A stretch of DNA of 64,000 nucleotides from Phycisphaeraceae bacterium (GTDB lineage: Bacteria > Planctomycetota > Phycisphaerae > Phycisphaerales > UBA1924), in the NCBI GenBank assembly GCA_019636555.1, contig JAHBXH010000001.1, forward strand, positions 2,948,928-3,012,927, in the 5' to 3' direction. A program made the translations under genes and the position numbers. Shown here one piece after another: positions 1-8,070 of the stretch (positions within the stretch are counted from its first letter, which is position 1; every line of letters starts with the position of its first letter). The notes beneath the pieces are model-generated. The model made no database searches and was not told the origin of the DNA. It was given only the letters and a program-made list of their open reading frames with translations.

Positions 1-70
1 GAACGTAACACCAGTGGACACATGGATATATCTCGCAGGCAACCGCGCAGACGTTGCGCGAAGCGACAGA

Positions 71-109
71 TTATCCACAACTCGCAAACTCGCGCAAAAG
101 TTATACACA
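71..109. promoter_or_regulatory. Two DnaA boxes upstream of mraZ
   Basis: TTATCCACA at 71-79 matches the bacterial DnaA-box consensus exactly, and TTATACACA at 101-109 matches the relaxed form TTATNCACA. Both are in the same orientation and lie in a 14-bp direct repeat (TTATMCACAACTCG) whose copies start exactly 30 bp apart, about three helical turns. They lie 140-175 bp upstream of the chosen mraZ start. I infer a DnaA-responsive promoter region. Only two boxes are visible and no dnaA or dnaN is near, so an origin is less likely. Confidence 0.6.
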
Positions 110-122
110 ACTCGTGCACTTC

Positions 123-157
123 GTGGGGGAAGGTGTTGCAAAGTGTCGAAAAGTGGG
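123..157 (+). promoter_or_regulatory. MraZ-type operator: four GTG repeats at 10-bp spacing
   Basis: GTG triplets occur at 123, 133, 143 and 153, exactly 10 bp apart. The middle and last copies read AAAGTGT (140-146) and AAAGTGG (150-156); the outer copies contain TGGG. Known MraZ proteins bind short direct repeats of this kind (TGGGN in E. coli, AAAGTG[T/G] in Mycoplasma) at one-turn spacing upstream of their own gene. The array ends about 90 bp before the mraZ start, so autoregulation is the natural reading. Confidence 0.7.
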
Positions 158-245
158 TATCTTTCCCAAGTCGGGTCGCGTCGTGCGGGACGCCGCGATT
201 CTCCGGCCTGAGGGATGTTTCCAGTGCTATCGACCGGGGGTTTCA

Positions 246-725
246 GTGCTGTTCACCGGATCGACGGAGCTGACCATCGACGCGAAGCAGCGTCTGGCCA
301 TCCCGGCGAAGTACCGGTCGCAGTGGAACGAGGGAATCGATGGCAAAGCCTGGATCTGCGTTCCGTGGCCGGAAGGGATGCTTCTGCGGCTCTATCCCGA
401 AGGCACGTTCGAGCGGATCGCGAACCTGCAGAACGCGGGGCGCGAGACCTTGATGCCTTCGTCGGATCAGGCGCAGCTCGAAGCAGAGTTCTTCTCGCTG
501 GCGGAACGGGTCGAGCCCGATTCTGCCGGACGGCTCTCGCTACCCAAGCAGCACCTGGAGCTGGTTGGGATGCCGAGCGAGGTCGTGGTCATCGGGGTGA
601 GGGATCGCCTCGAAGTCAGGGGACGAGATGCATGGAAGCCGAATTTGAAGGAGCGGTTCCAGACGATGCCCAGACTCGCGGAAAAGTTCACGCGTACGAC
701 CAATTCGGGAGATGGGAAGAGATGA
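246..725 (+). CDS. mraZ: Transcriptional regulator MraZ
   Basis: MraZ is a small DNA-binding protein with two AbrB-like SpoVT folds that controls the division/cell-wall cluster. The predicted 159 residues match the usual length. The first DxK(x)R motif lies at residues 12-20 (DAKQRLAIP) and the second at 92-100 (DSAGRLSLP). I chose GTG at 246 because the protein then begins VLFTGSTEL, as family members do, and a GGGGG stretch sits a few bases upstream. An in-frame TTG at 54 would add 64 residues read through the operator and is rejected. The next gene is normally rsmH; none follows here. Confidence 0.93.
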   Translation: MLFTGSTELTIDAKQRLAIPAKYRSQWNEGIDGKAWICVPWPEGMLLRLYPEGTFERIANLQNAGRETLMPSSDQAQLEAEFFSLAERVEPDSAGRLSLPKQHLELVGMPSEVVVIGVRDRLEVRGRDAWKPNLKERFQTMPRLAEKFTRTTNSGDGKR

Positions 726-1434
726 AGTGCGTTGAGGTTCGATTTCAACCGGCGACCCAGGCCTGCGGCGAATTCGGCCGCGAGGAAGGTCGCGTCGGGT
801 GGGGACGTACCGCTTGAAACCAGGCCCGGCAACGGGACGTTTGGGGAGGGTGTGAATCAATCCGCCGCGAGCTCGAAAGGGCTCCGGCCGAGTTGGAAAG
901 TTTGGCCCGCGGTTCGCGGAGAGATCCGTAGATCGCTGGCAAGAAGAGAGTTGCGTTGGTTTGGTGTGGGCTGACAAGTGAATCGTTTCTCGATTTGAGT
1001 GCGCCGGGGTTGCCCGGCGCGGGGATTGCAAAGGGATTTGCCCCGCGGCGCATGGATGCGCCGATCGCCCGAACCCGACGACGATCGCATGATGCGATCG
1101 GATGACGGTTCATTCTCTCCCCCACGCGACGGGCAACCTTGCACGGCCGCAGTCCGGTGCACTCGACCGAGTTCTACGTCATGCCGCCGCGGGCGAGAGC
1201 GCACGGGGGCATTTCAAGGCGGCTGCGCCGAATCTTTTGGGGTCGTCGCGCCGCCGGAAAGCAATTTGCCGCCGAAGTTGGCGACACCAACTTCGCGCGC
1301 GGGTCGGGGATCTGAATCACCACCACCACCGGCGGCGGGCGCACCACTCCCACCATTCGTAGATGCCCGTCGCCACCACCGAGACCGCCCCGGTTCACCA
1401 CCGGGGCGGTTGTGTTTCGGCCGGATGCCGGGTC
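726..1434. other. 709-bp intergenic stretch rich in perfect hairpins
   Basis: No convincing gene is visible between mraZ and the convergent dockerin gene; open frames here have low-complexity Arg/Pro/His-rich translations. The stretch holds perfect dyads: an 8-bp stem with GTTG loop at 1001-1020, a 19-bp odd palindrome at 1082-1100, a 9-bp stem with 5-nt loop at 1273-1295, and the terminator-like stem at 1384-1410. A short open frame at 1102-1362 (86 codons, ending in a His-rich run) ends just before the last hairpin, but I cannot support it as a gene. A structured RNA or a decayed gene are both possible. Confidence 0.55.
1384..1417 (+). terminator. Hairpin terminator between convergent genes
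   Basis: ACCGCCCCGGT (1384-1394) and ACCGGGGCGGT (1400-1410) form a perfect 11-bp stem with a 5-nt loop, followed on the plus strand by TGTGTTT. It lies 25 bp beyond the stop of the minus-strand gene, so it can end transcripts from either side, but the T-rich tail favours the plus strand, the direction of mraZ. Confidence 0.6.
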
Positions 1435-3036
1435 TCACACGCACAAAAGCTGGTCGTATGCCGCGGCGAAGATGACAAAGTCCGCGTCATCCACAAAGCC
1501 GTCGTAGTTGAGATCGCCCGGGCAGAAATCGGGGACGCCGGGCGTGCCGCCGGGGCAGATGAGATCGTTGTACGCCGCGGCGAACTGCACAAAGTCCGCA
1601 TCGTCGACAACGAGATCACAGGTGAGGTCCGACGTGCAGAGCGCGACGCGGGCGACGCTGGTCGATACCGTGCCGCAGGGGTTGGTGACTCCGCCGCCGA
1701 ACTTGATGTCCTTGATCGGCCCCACCGCCCGCGCTCCGGTGATCGTGATCTCCGGTCCGTCCCAGCCGGCAACCTCGAACGAAAACTGCCCGGTGGAATC
1801 GACGAAGACCGGGCCGGTGATCGGCTCGAAAACGCCGCTGTCCGGTGGCGACTCGACGCTCCACTGATACGTCACGTCGCCGGGCGCCTCGATCGTCATG
1901 CCGAGAGTCGCGCTCGAATTCGGATCGGCGCAGACCGCGCGATCAACGGGATCGGTGATAATCGTCGCGACACTCGGGCAGGGAAGGCCCTTGATGAGAA
2001 ACGCGCGGCGTTGGCCGTTGAACGTGCCCGTGCCCGCGATCGCCGAACCGTCGTTCGAAACGCCCCACGACTCTTCGAGCACCCAGCCAGTCAGATTGCC
2101 GCCGAGCGAAGTGACCCATGTCGCGAGGTCGAGCATTCCGGTGTTGGTGCTCCAGTAGCAGGCTCGATAGGTGTTGAGGCCGATCTTCGCGCGACCCGTC
2201 ACGACCTTTCCATCAAAGTTGGTCGATCGGCTGTAGGAATCGGTCGTTCCGAAGGGTGTGCCGAGATTCTGCATTGTCGCGTTCACGTATCGAAAGATTC
2301 GATCACCCGATGGGATCTGCGCATCCCCCACGATCACCACGTTGTTCTTGCTGATCGCGTACGCGCGCAAGTCGGTTGCCCCCGCGAGCGGACCGAGGTC
2401 CTGAACGATGTTTCCCGGCAACCAGCGAACGGCGCGATATCCGCTGCCCGACCAGGTGCTTCCGCCCACAATCGTCGAGCCATCGGAGCTGATTCCGTAC
2501 GCGGCAGAGCCGAAGACTCCATTCGGCAGCGACGGGAGCACCGTCAGCCCGCCCCCGCCGGGGTTCACCCACTTCACCGCGTACGTGTTTCCGCCCGTCG
2601 TGTTGCTGTATCCCACAACGATGTTGGTGTCGCCGCTGATCCCGGTTGCCAGCCCGAGCGTGCCGCCTGTCAGCAGGCCGAGGTTTTGCATCCCGCCCCC
2701 GACCGTCCATCGGAACAATTTATTGCTCCCGTTGCCGGCGATGCCGATCCCGTTGTAGTCCATCGAGTTGCCGGCGGTCGTCGTGATGTTCGCGGGCGTC
2801 CCGAGGTTCACCAGCCCACCCGCGATGCTCCATCGGAACGCGTAGTAGAAAGTCTGATTGTTGAAGATGTAATCGCCGTAGCCGGTCACGTAGGTGGCAT
2901 CGTGGCTCACTGCCGCTCCGTGCGATTCCGTGCCACCCGGATAGATGCCGAGGTTGTAAATGACAGGCGGAGCAGCGGAAGCCGAAATCGCGGCGGTCAA
3001 GCCGGCTGACGCAGCGAGCAATGCTTTATTCAACAT
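1435..3036 (-). CDS. Secreted HAF-repeat protein with two C-terminal GC-type dockerin repeats
   Basis: The 533-residue product begins with a signal peptide (Ala-rich core ending near ASAAPP). Residues of about 25-350 carry repeats with FRW, NLG and GVSxDG-type signatures, as in the HAF family of extracellular beta-propeller-like repeats. A Cys-containing beta domain follows. The C-terminus has two repeats built around DDADFV(Q/I)FAAAYxxLxC, the second preceded by CPGDLNYDGFV, matching GC-type dockerin anchors of Phycisphaerae. Known dockerins bind Ca2+ and a cohesin; in this group the partner is not established. Substrate and role are unknown. The S8 peptidase ending at 28917 has the same tail. 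Confidence 0.8.
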   Translation of the reverse strand: MLNKALLAASAGLTAAISASAAPPVIYNLGIYPGGTESHGAAVSHDATYVTGYGDYIFNNQTFYYAFRWSIAGGLVNLGTPANITTTAGNSMDYNGIGIAGNGSNKLFRWTVGGGMQNLGLLTGGTLGLATGISGDTNIVVGYSNTTGGNTYAVKWVNPGGGGLTVLPSLPNGVFGSAAYGISSDGSTIVGGSTWSGSGYRAVRWLPGNIVQDLGPLAGATDLRAYAISKNNVVIVGDAQIPSGDRIFRYVNATMQNLGTPFGTTDSYSRSTNFDGKVVTGRAKIGLNTYRACYWSTNTGMLDLATWVTSLGGNLTGWVLEESWGVSNDGSAIAGTGTFNGQRRAFLIKGLPCPSVATIITDPVDRAVCADPNSSATLGMTIEAPGDVTYQWSVESPPDSGVFEPITGPVFVDSTGQFSFEVAGWDGPEITITGARAVGPIKDIKFGGGVTNPCGTVSTSVARVALCTSDLTCDLVVDDADFVQFAAAYNDLICPGGTPGVPDFCPGDLNYDGFVDDADFVIFAAAYDQLLCV

Positions 3037-3144
3037 GGCGAGCCTCCCAAAGAGCGCGGTTCACGCCCCTCCAGCCTTGCCTGTTCGGGCCAAATCCTTG
3101 CTCGAAATTTGGCAACTTTGCAAAGAAAACTGGCTGTCCGGACC

Positions 3145-4314
3145 TCAGATCGCTCGTTCCCGCATCAGTCCCTTGCCTTTGACGACCTCGCCGATCACGA
3201 ACACCGATTCGCCCAGTCTCTCGAGTTGCTCTTTGATGCTCTCGGCGAACGCCTTCCTCACGATCACGCAGTAACCTATTCCGAGGTTGAAGACACGCTT
3301 CATCTCGTCATCCGCGATGTTGCCATGCTGCTGGAGGAACGTGAACACCGGCGGCACAGGCCAGGTTGAGCGATCGATGATCGCGTCGCAGTTTTTCGGA
3401 ATTGAGCGGACCAGATTGTCGGCGAGGCCGCTGCCGGTGATGTGCGCCATGCCGCTGATCACGTTCTTGACGCGGTAGTTGCGTTGGAGTTTGACGATGT
3501 TCCCGGCGTAAATCCGCGTCGGCGTGAGCAACACCTGCCCGAGCGTGCGCGGGCCGCCGTTGCCTCCTGCCTTCTTCTTTCCCTTTGTCCCTTTGCCCCT
3601 CTGCCCCTTCGCCACTTCGTTCAGCTCTTCATACACCTTGCCGAGATCAAGCCCCGCGTGCTGCACGACTTTCCGCACCAGCGAGTAACCGTTGCTATGG
3701 ATCCCGCTTGAAGCGAGGCCGAGGATCACATCGCCCGGGTGCACTCGTGTCGGATTGATCGCGCGCTTGAGTTCGACGACGCCGACGCAGAAGCCCGCGA
3801 GATCGAAATCGCCCGCGCGATACACATCGGGCATGTTCGCGGTCTCGCCCCCGAGCAACGCGCACCCGCTCTGCTTGCAACCCTCGGCGACGCCTTCGAC
3901 GATCGCCGCGAGCATTTTCTTATCCACCGTCGGCACGGCGATGTAATCGAGAAAAATCAGCGGCTCGGCGCCCTGCACGATCAGGTCGTTCACGTTCATC
4001 GCGACGAGGTCGATTCCCACCGTGTTGAACACGCCGAGATCCGCGGCCAATTTCACCTTCGTGCCCACACCATCACAGCACGCGACAAGCACCGGGTCTT
4101 TGTAGTTGCGGCTGAAGAGACCTTTTTTGTAATCGAGCCGGAAGAGCCCGGCGAAGCCGCCGGGGTTCGGGATCACGCGCGGGCCGAATGTTCGGCGCAT
4201 GGTCGATTCGAGCGACTCGGTGAACGAGTCCTTCTCGTTGATGTCGACGCCGGCGGAGGCGTAGGTGAGCGAAGCGCGGGACTTCGAGCCGGGCGGAAGG
4301 GTTTCGGCGGGCAT
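3145..4314 (-). CDS. purM: Phosphoribosylformylglycinamidine cyclo-ligase (AIR synthetase)
   Basis: PurM closes the imidazole ring of formylglycinamidine ribonucleotide with ATP, giving AIR in cytosolic purine synthesis. Family hallmarks are clear: YASAGVDI near the start, VACCDGVGTKVKLA, GIDLVAMNVNDLIVQGAEP, ALLGGETANMP, GLASSGIHSNGYSL, and AHITGSGLADN. At 389 residues it is longer than the usual 345-350. The excess is an N-terminal extension plus a Lys/Gly-rich insert at about residues 235-254, encoded by an octanucleotide repeat, just before LTPTRIY. The gene stands alone; no other purine gene is adjacent. Confidence 0.96.
   Translation of the reverse strand: MPAETLPPGSKSRASLTYASAGVDINEKDSFTESLESTMRRTFGPRVIPNPGGFAGLFRLDYKKGLFSRNYKDPVLVACCDGVGTKVKLAADLGVFNTVGIDLVAMNVNDLIVQGAEPLIFLDYIAVPTVDKKMLAAIVEGVAEGCKQSGCALLGGETANMPDVYRAGDFDLAGFCVGVVELKRAINPTRVHPGDVILGLASSGIHSNGYSLVRKVVQHAGLDLGKVYEELNEVAKGQRGKGTKGKKKAGGNGGPRTLGQVLLTPTRIYAGNIVKLQRNYRVKNVISGMAHITGSGLADNLVRSIPKNCDAIIDRSTWPVPPVFTFLQQHGNIADDEMKRVFNLGIGYCVIVRKAFAESIKEQLERLGESVFVIGEVVKGKGLMRERAI
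3576..3607 (-). repeat. Octanucleotide tandem repeat inside purM
   Basis: Four consecutive 8-bp units (plus strand TCTTTCCC, TTTGTCCC, TTTGCCCC, TCTGCCCC), with degraded units on either side, give a strand-asymmetric purine/pyrimidine tract unlike the surrounding coding DNA. It encodes the Lys/Gly-rich insert of PurM. Because 8 is not a multiple of 3, gain or loss of one unit would shift the reading frame. Confidence 0.75.
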
Positions 4315-4480
4315 GCGTCGAGGGTATCACTTGGCGGCTCGTCGCAGATCGCGTCCGCCTCCCGGTCATGAAGATTGCGCGAGACCTCGCTGACGAAGGC
4401 CGGACGCTCTTGGCGCTTGCGACAAATCTGGTCGATAGCTGCCCGGACCGTCGAACACGCTCCAGGGCAAGGAGGCCGAC

Positions 4481-5317
4481 ATGAGCTTTTCGTACCGGTC
4501 CGTTTTTCTGAGCGACACCCATCTTGGGTTTGCGGGTGTGCACGCCGCGGAACTTTCCGCGTTTCTCAAGCATCTGCAATGCGAACGGCTCTACCTTGTG
4601 GGCGACATCGTGGACCTTTGGGCGCTGCGCTCCCGCTGGCGGTGGCCGGTGATGCACAACCAGGTTGTGCGTCGCGTACTCAAACTGGCCAAGAAGGGCG
4701 TGGTTGTCACGTACATCCCGGGCAATCACGATGATGCGCTGCGGCAGTACATCGGGATCGATCTCGGCGGCGTGCGAATCGCAAAGCAGGCCGCTCATCG
4801 CACAGTCGATGGGCGGCTGCTGCTGGTCACGCATGGAGACGAATACGACCTTGTCGTGCAGCACTCGCGCATGCTGGCGCTGGTGGGAACGTGGGCATAC
4901 GACCGGCTCATCGCGCTCAACCGCATCGTGAACGGGCTGCGCTCGTGTGTAGGACTTCCAAAGTGGAGCTTTTCCGGAACGGTGAAAGCCCGGGTGAAGG
5001 GCGCGTGCACTTATATCTCGCGCTTCGAGCAGGCGCTGCTCACCGAGGCACGCCGGCGCGGCATGAACGGCGTCATCTGCGGACACATCCACCAACCCCT
5101 CATCCAAGAAACCACCGAATCCGACGGGTCCGTTTCGCTCTACGCCAACTGCGGCGACTGGATCGAGCGCACTTCCCTGCTCGTCGAACATCACGATGGG
5201 CGCTTTGAGATTCTCGATGCCGCAGCGGAGCTTCAGAACGCCGGCATCACAATCCCGACCATTCCAGAGGAGGGAGTGGTCATCGCAGATGATCCGCAAC
5301 TGGAGCTCGCGTTCTGA
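4481..5317 (+). CDS. LpxH-like metallophosphoesterase (UDP-2,3-diacylglucosamine diphosphatase family)
   Basis: The calcineurin-like phosphoesterase core is complete: SDTH (D12, H14), GDIVDLW (D42), GNHD (N82, H83), THGDEYD (H118) and GHIHQP (H202, H204). The length of 278 residues and motif order fit COG2908, whose best-known member LpxH removes UMP from UDP-diacylglucosamine in lipid A synthesis. The start has an AGGAGG ribosome site. The stop overlaps the next gene's start in TGATG, so the two are translationally coupled. Other COG2908 proteins have unknown substrates and no lpx gene is nearby, so lipid A synthesis is only one option. Confidence 0.8.
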   Translation: MSFSYRSVFLSDTHLGFAGVHAAELSAFLKHLQCERLYLVGDIVDLWALRSRWRWPVMHNQVVRRVLKLAKKGVVVTYIPGNHDDALRQYIGIDLGGVRIAKQAAHRTVDGRLLLVTHGDEYDLVVQHSRMLALVGTWAYDRLIALNRIVNGLRSCVGLPKWSFSGTVKARVKGACTYISRFEQALLTEARRRGMNGVICGHIHQPLIQETTESDGSVSLYANCGDWIERTSLLVEHHDGRFEILDAAAELQNAGITIPTIPEEGVVIADDPQLELAF

Positions 5318-6528
5318 TGCGTGCAACCGGCGGCGCCTCGGTCGTTCTCTGCACCGCCGATGTGGGCTGTGGACACGCGCGTGCCGCATCGGCGATCGCG
5401 ACGGCGCTGCGCCATGCCGATCGAACGGTCGGCGCTCCGATCATCGATGTGCTGGCTGATGCGCCGCGCTGGTTCACTGCGGCGTATCGCGATGCGTATC
5501 TGATCGCGACCCGCCGCGCGCCTCGCCTCACCGGATGGCTTTACGACCGGACCGACGAACGCCCGACGCCATCGGAGCCCGGCGTGCTTGCAAGTGTCGA
5601 AGATCGTGCTCTGCGGCATCTGCAAACGCGCGAAGAGGTACTCGGCGCAGAAGTCGTGCTCTGCACGCACTTTCTCTGCGCGCGGGTGCTCGCTCGCCTG
5701 CGCGAGCGCCAAAGTCTTTCATTCCGGCTGGCTGTCGTGATTACAGATCAGCATCCGCACGCAGCGTGGCGAGTGCCCGGAATCGACTTGTTTCTTGTGG
5801 CGGGGCCGGCCGCCGTGAACCGTCTCGAAGAGTGCGGCTTTCCGGCAAGGACAATTCACGTTTCGGGAATCCCGATTGATCAGAGGTTTTCAAACCTGCC
5901 GGAGCGCGAGGTCGCTCGCCGGCGACACGGTTTGCCGCCGGATTCGCCGGTGGCGCTCGTGAGCGGAGGCGGGCTTGGGCTGGGCGGCATCGATCGTGCG
6001 GCGCACGCTTTGCTCGAGTCCTCGGCGCAGGCCCATGTTGTCGTCGTCTGCGGACGCAATCTGGCTCTGTTGCGGCAGATGCGCGGAGCGAATTGGACAA
6101 AATCGAATCGCTGCCATGTAGTGGGAAAAACGAACCGCATGCACGAGTTGATGGCCGCGGCCGACTTGCTCGTCGGCAAACCGGGTGGCCTCACAACCTG
6201 TGAAGCCCTCGCGGCGAAGCTCCCGATGGTGCTCTTCAACCCGATCCCGGGCCAAGAAGTGCGGAACGCCGAGGTGCTTGTCGATTCGGGCGCTGCGGTA
6301 CTGGCCTCGAACGAGTTTGACGCGGGCGAACTCGCCGCGCGCCTGCTGGAGTCCGAGCGAGAACAGCTGCTGAGAATGCAGGCACAAACGGCAAACCTGG
6401 CGAGGCCCGATGCCGCGAAGTTCGCTGCGCGAGAAGTGTTGCGGCTGCTGAGGCCTCCATTGGACGAGCCAAGTTCAATTGCCCCGGTTGTCCGCGCGAA
6501 CACCATCACGCATCCCGCACTTGCGTAG
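5317..6528 (+). CDS. MGDG synthase/UgtP-like glycosyltransferase (GT28 family)
   Basis: The 403-residue protein has the GT-B architecture of processive diacylglycerol glycosyltransferases and plant MGDG synthases. An N-terminal GxGHxRAA motif (VGCGHARAA) is followed by VITDQHPHAAW, then the nucleotide-sugar-binding half with SGGGLGLGG, VVVCGRN and VGKPGGLTTCEALA, and NPIPGQEVRNAE near the C-terminus. Such enzymes move a hexose from a UDP-sugar to a lipid at the membrane face. It starts within the stop codon of the LpxH-like gene, suggesting a two-gene glycolipid unit. The acceptor cannot be read from the sequence. Confidence 0.8.
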   Translation: MRATGGASVVLCTADVGCGHARAASAIATALRHADRTVGAPIIDVLADAPRWFTAAYRDAYLIATRRAPRLTGWLYDRTDERPTPSEPGVLASVEDRALRHLQTREEVLGAEVVLCTHFLCARVLARLRERQSLSFRLAVVITDQHPHAAWRVPGIDLFLVAGPAAVNRLEECGFPARTIHVSGIPIDQRFSNLPEREVARRRHGLPPDSPVALVSGGGLGLGGIDRAAHALLESSAQAHVVVVCGRNLALLRQMRGANWTKSNRCHVVGKTNRMHELMAAADLLVGKPGGLTTCEALAAKLPMVLFNPIPGQEVRNAEVLVDSGAAVLASNEFDAGELAARLLESEREQLLRMQAQTANLARPDAAKFAAREVLRLLRPPLDEPSSIAPVVRANTITHPALA

Positions 6529-6555
6529 CCCAGCGCGAGGGTGCATCGTTTCTAC

Positions 6556-6804
6556 TCAACGATCCAGTGGCGCTGTCGGATCCGCTTCGGTGCGATCGCG
6601 GAGATGGAAGAGCGCGTCGCGTGCCGCGGCACGGGCCTGCTTGTTCTTGGCGGGATCGCGCAAGACAGATTCGAGCAGGGCGATTGATTTGGGGCGCGGG
6701 GAGTCAAGCTTCGCAATGAGGGCGGCGCTGACTGCTGCGAGCGGGCCGTCGGTGCTGAGATTCTTCTGAAGTTGGTTTTCCAGCAACTCGCAGCGTTTTG
6801 CCAT
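6556..6804 (-). CDS. Small hypothetical protein
   Basis: An 82-codon frame begins with ATG at 6804; the frame is closed upstream by a stop at 6838-6840 with no better start between. The translation is helical and Ala/Leu-rich with a charged C-terminus, resembling a single HEAT-like helical pair, and is more protein-like than the overlapping frame of 117 codons. It is downstream of, and co-directional with, the PqqB-like gene. No strong ribosome site is visible. Function unknown, and it may not be expressed. Confidence 0.4.
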   Translation of the reverse strand: MAKRCELLENQLQKNLSTDGPLAAVSAALIAKLDSPRPKSIALLESVLRDPAKNKQARAAARDALFHLRDRTEADPTAPLDR

Positions 6805-6888
6805 CGGAACGGAATCGTGTCGCGCTCCGCGCCGTGTTCAGAACTTTCGAGGCAGGAGATTGCCTCTTCAGCGTACTGTCCCGCGCCT

Positions 6889-7893
6889 TCAGCGTGCGTT
6901 CGCACGGGCAGACCCTTCGGCTGTATCCAACGAAATCACTTCCCCTTCCTGAGCGACATTCATGCCCGCCCGACTCACCTGCCTCGCGGCGTCCGAAGCC
7001 GGATCGAGCACCGGGTTCGTGTGATTCAAGTGGATGAACCGCACCTTTGCTCTCTCCGATGGCGGCAGGTGTTTGAACCGCTCCAGGCTCGAACTGATCA
7101 TCGGGTGCGGGATTCCCTTCATGCTGCGCCCGGGGATCTCCCCTTCACCAAAGAACGTTCCATCCAAGTAGGCCACGTCCACTCCCGCGATCAGGTCTTC
7201 GATGCGAACGCCGGTCGCGTCGAGATCGTCCCACGAATCGATATCCGGAATGAAGAGCACCGATCGACCGGGGCCATCAATCCGGAATCCGAGCACTTCG
7301 GAGTACTCCTGCCGGTGCGGCACCGGGAACGGCGTGACTCGCAACTCTTCCGAGATTCGCACGGGCTCGCCCGGCGTCAGTGATTCGATCTTCATATTGT
7401 GGTAGCGAACGAGCTGATCCCAGGGTCCGTTCGACTCGAGGAAACTCCGCATTCGCGGTGCCGCGTAGACCTTCACGCCTTGCGTGCCCATCGCTTCGTG
7501 CCCGAGATACATGAGCCCGGTGTAATGCCCGATGTGCGCGTGTGTCAGGAAGATGCCGTCCGGCGCCTTTCCTTTTGCGCCGGCATCGTGCAGCAGAGTG
7601 AGCTGCGCCGGGAAATCAGGTGTGGCGTCGAAAAGCCAGTGCTTGCCGGTCTGCAGATCGACCAAGCCCAGACACGAAACCATCTTCCGTTTCGATGCAT
7701 CATGCCGGCCCGGCTCATCAAACGAACCCGCCTGCGGCACACCTCCGTCCTGCGCTATGCCGAGCACGATGAGGAATGGGGAGCGCTCGTTGGCGCTTCT
7801 GCTGTCGACGGAACGAGCTGACGAGCAGCCAATCGCACCAAGAGCGAACCCGATCGCGCCGAGGAACCCGATAGCTTGGCAAAGTACGTTCAT
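6889..7893 (-). CDS. PqqB-like metallo-beta-lactamase-fold lipoprotein
   Basis: After a lipoprotein signal (hydrophobic stretch ending GAIGCSS), the mature part follows the PqqB branch of the metallo-beta-lactamase fold: VLGIAQDGGVPQAG, FLTHAHIGHYTGLMYLGHEAM, and a late FIHLNHTNP. HAHIGH departs from the usual HxHxDH by having Ile-Gly where Asp-His is expected in part, as in PqqB. I chose ATG at 7893 because it begins the lipoprotein signal; the open frame extends to 8148 but that extension runs into the metK leader. No PQQ biosynthesis genes are near, so it is probably a stand-alone surface hydrolase with unknown substrate. Confidence 0.72.
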   Translation of the reverse strand: MNVLCQAIGFLGAIGFALGAIGCSSARSVDSRSANERSPFLIVLGIAQDGGVPQAGSFDEPGRHDASKRKMVSCLGLVDLQTGKHWLFDATPDFPAQLTLLHDAGAKGKAPDGIFLTHAHIGHYTGLMYLGHEAMGTQGVKVYAAPRMRSFLESNGPWDQLVRYHNMKIESLTPGEPVRISEELRVTPFPVPHRQEYSEVLGFRIDGPGRSVLFIPDIDSWDDLDATGVRIEDLIAGVDVAYLDGTFFGEGEIPGRSMKGIPHPMISSSLERFKHLPPSERAKVRFIHLNHTNPVLDPASDAARQVSRAGMNVAQEGEVISLDTAEGSARANAR

Positions 7894-8070
7894 CGGGCTT
7901 GGGCTCCGGAGTTGAGGAACGATAAACGTACCTGGCACGATCGCTGCAATAGCGAAGATACCGACCTTGGAGGGGCCGCCGTGATTTCCAAACGGGGGCA
8001 CACTTGCTTTCATCCGAATATCCGGATAGACGCATAGAAGGCAAGCGGCTCGCGCGCCTATCCTCAGCCC

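Noticed and set aside
71-157. Replication origin
   Set aside because: Only two DnaA boxes are visible, with no AT-rich unwinding region and no dnaA or dnaN nearby.
1102-1362. Short plus-strand frame of 86 codons after mraZ
   Set aside because: The translation ends in a His/Arg low-complexity run, and no family or ribosome site supports it; kept only as a remark in the intergenic entry.
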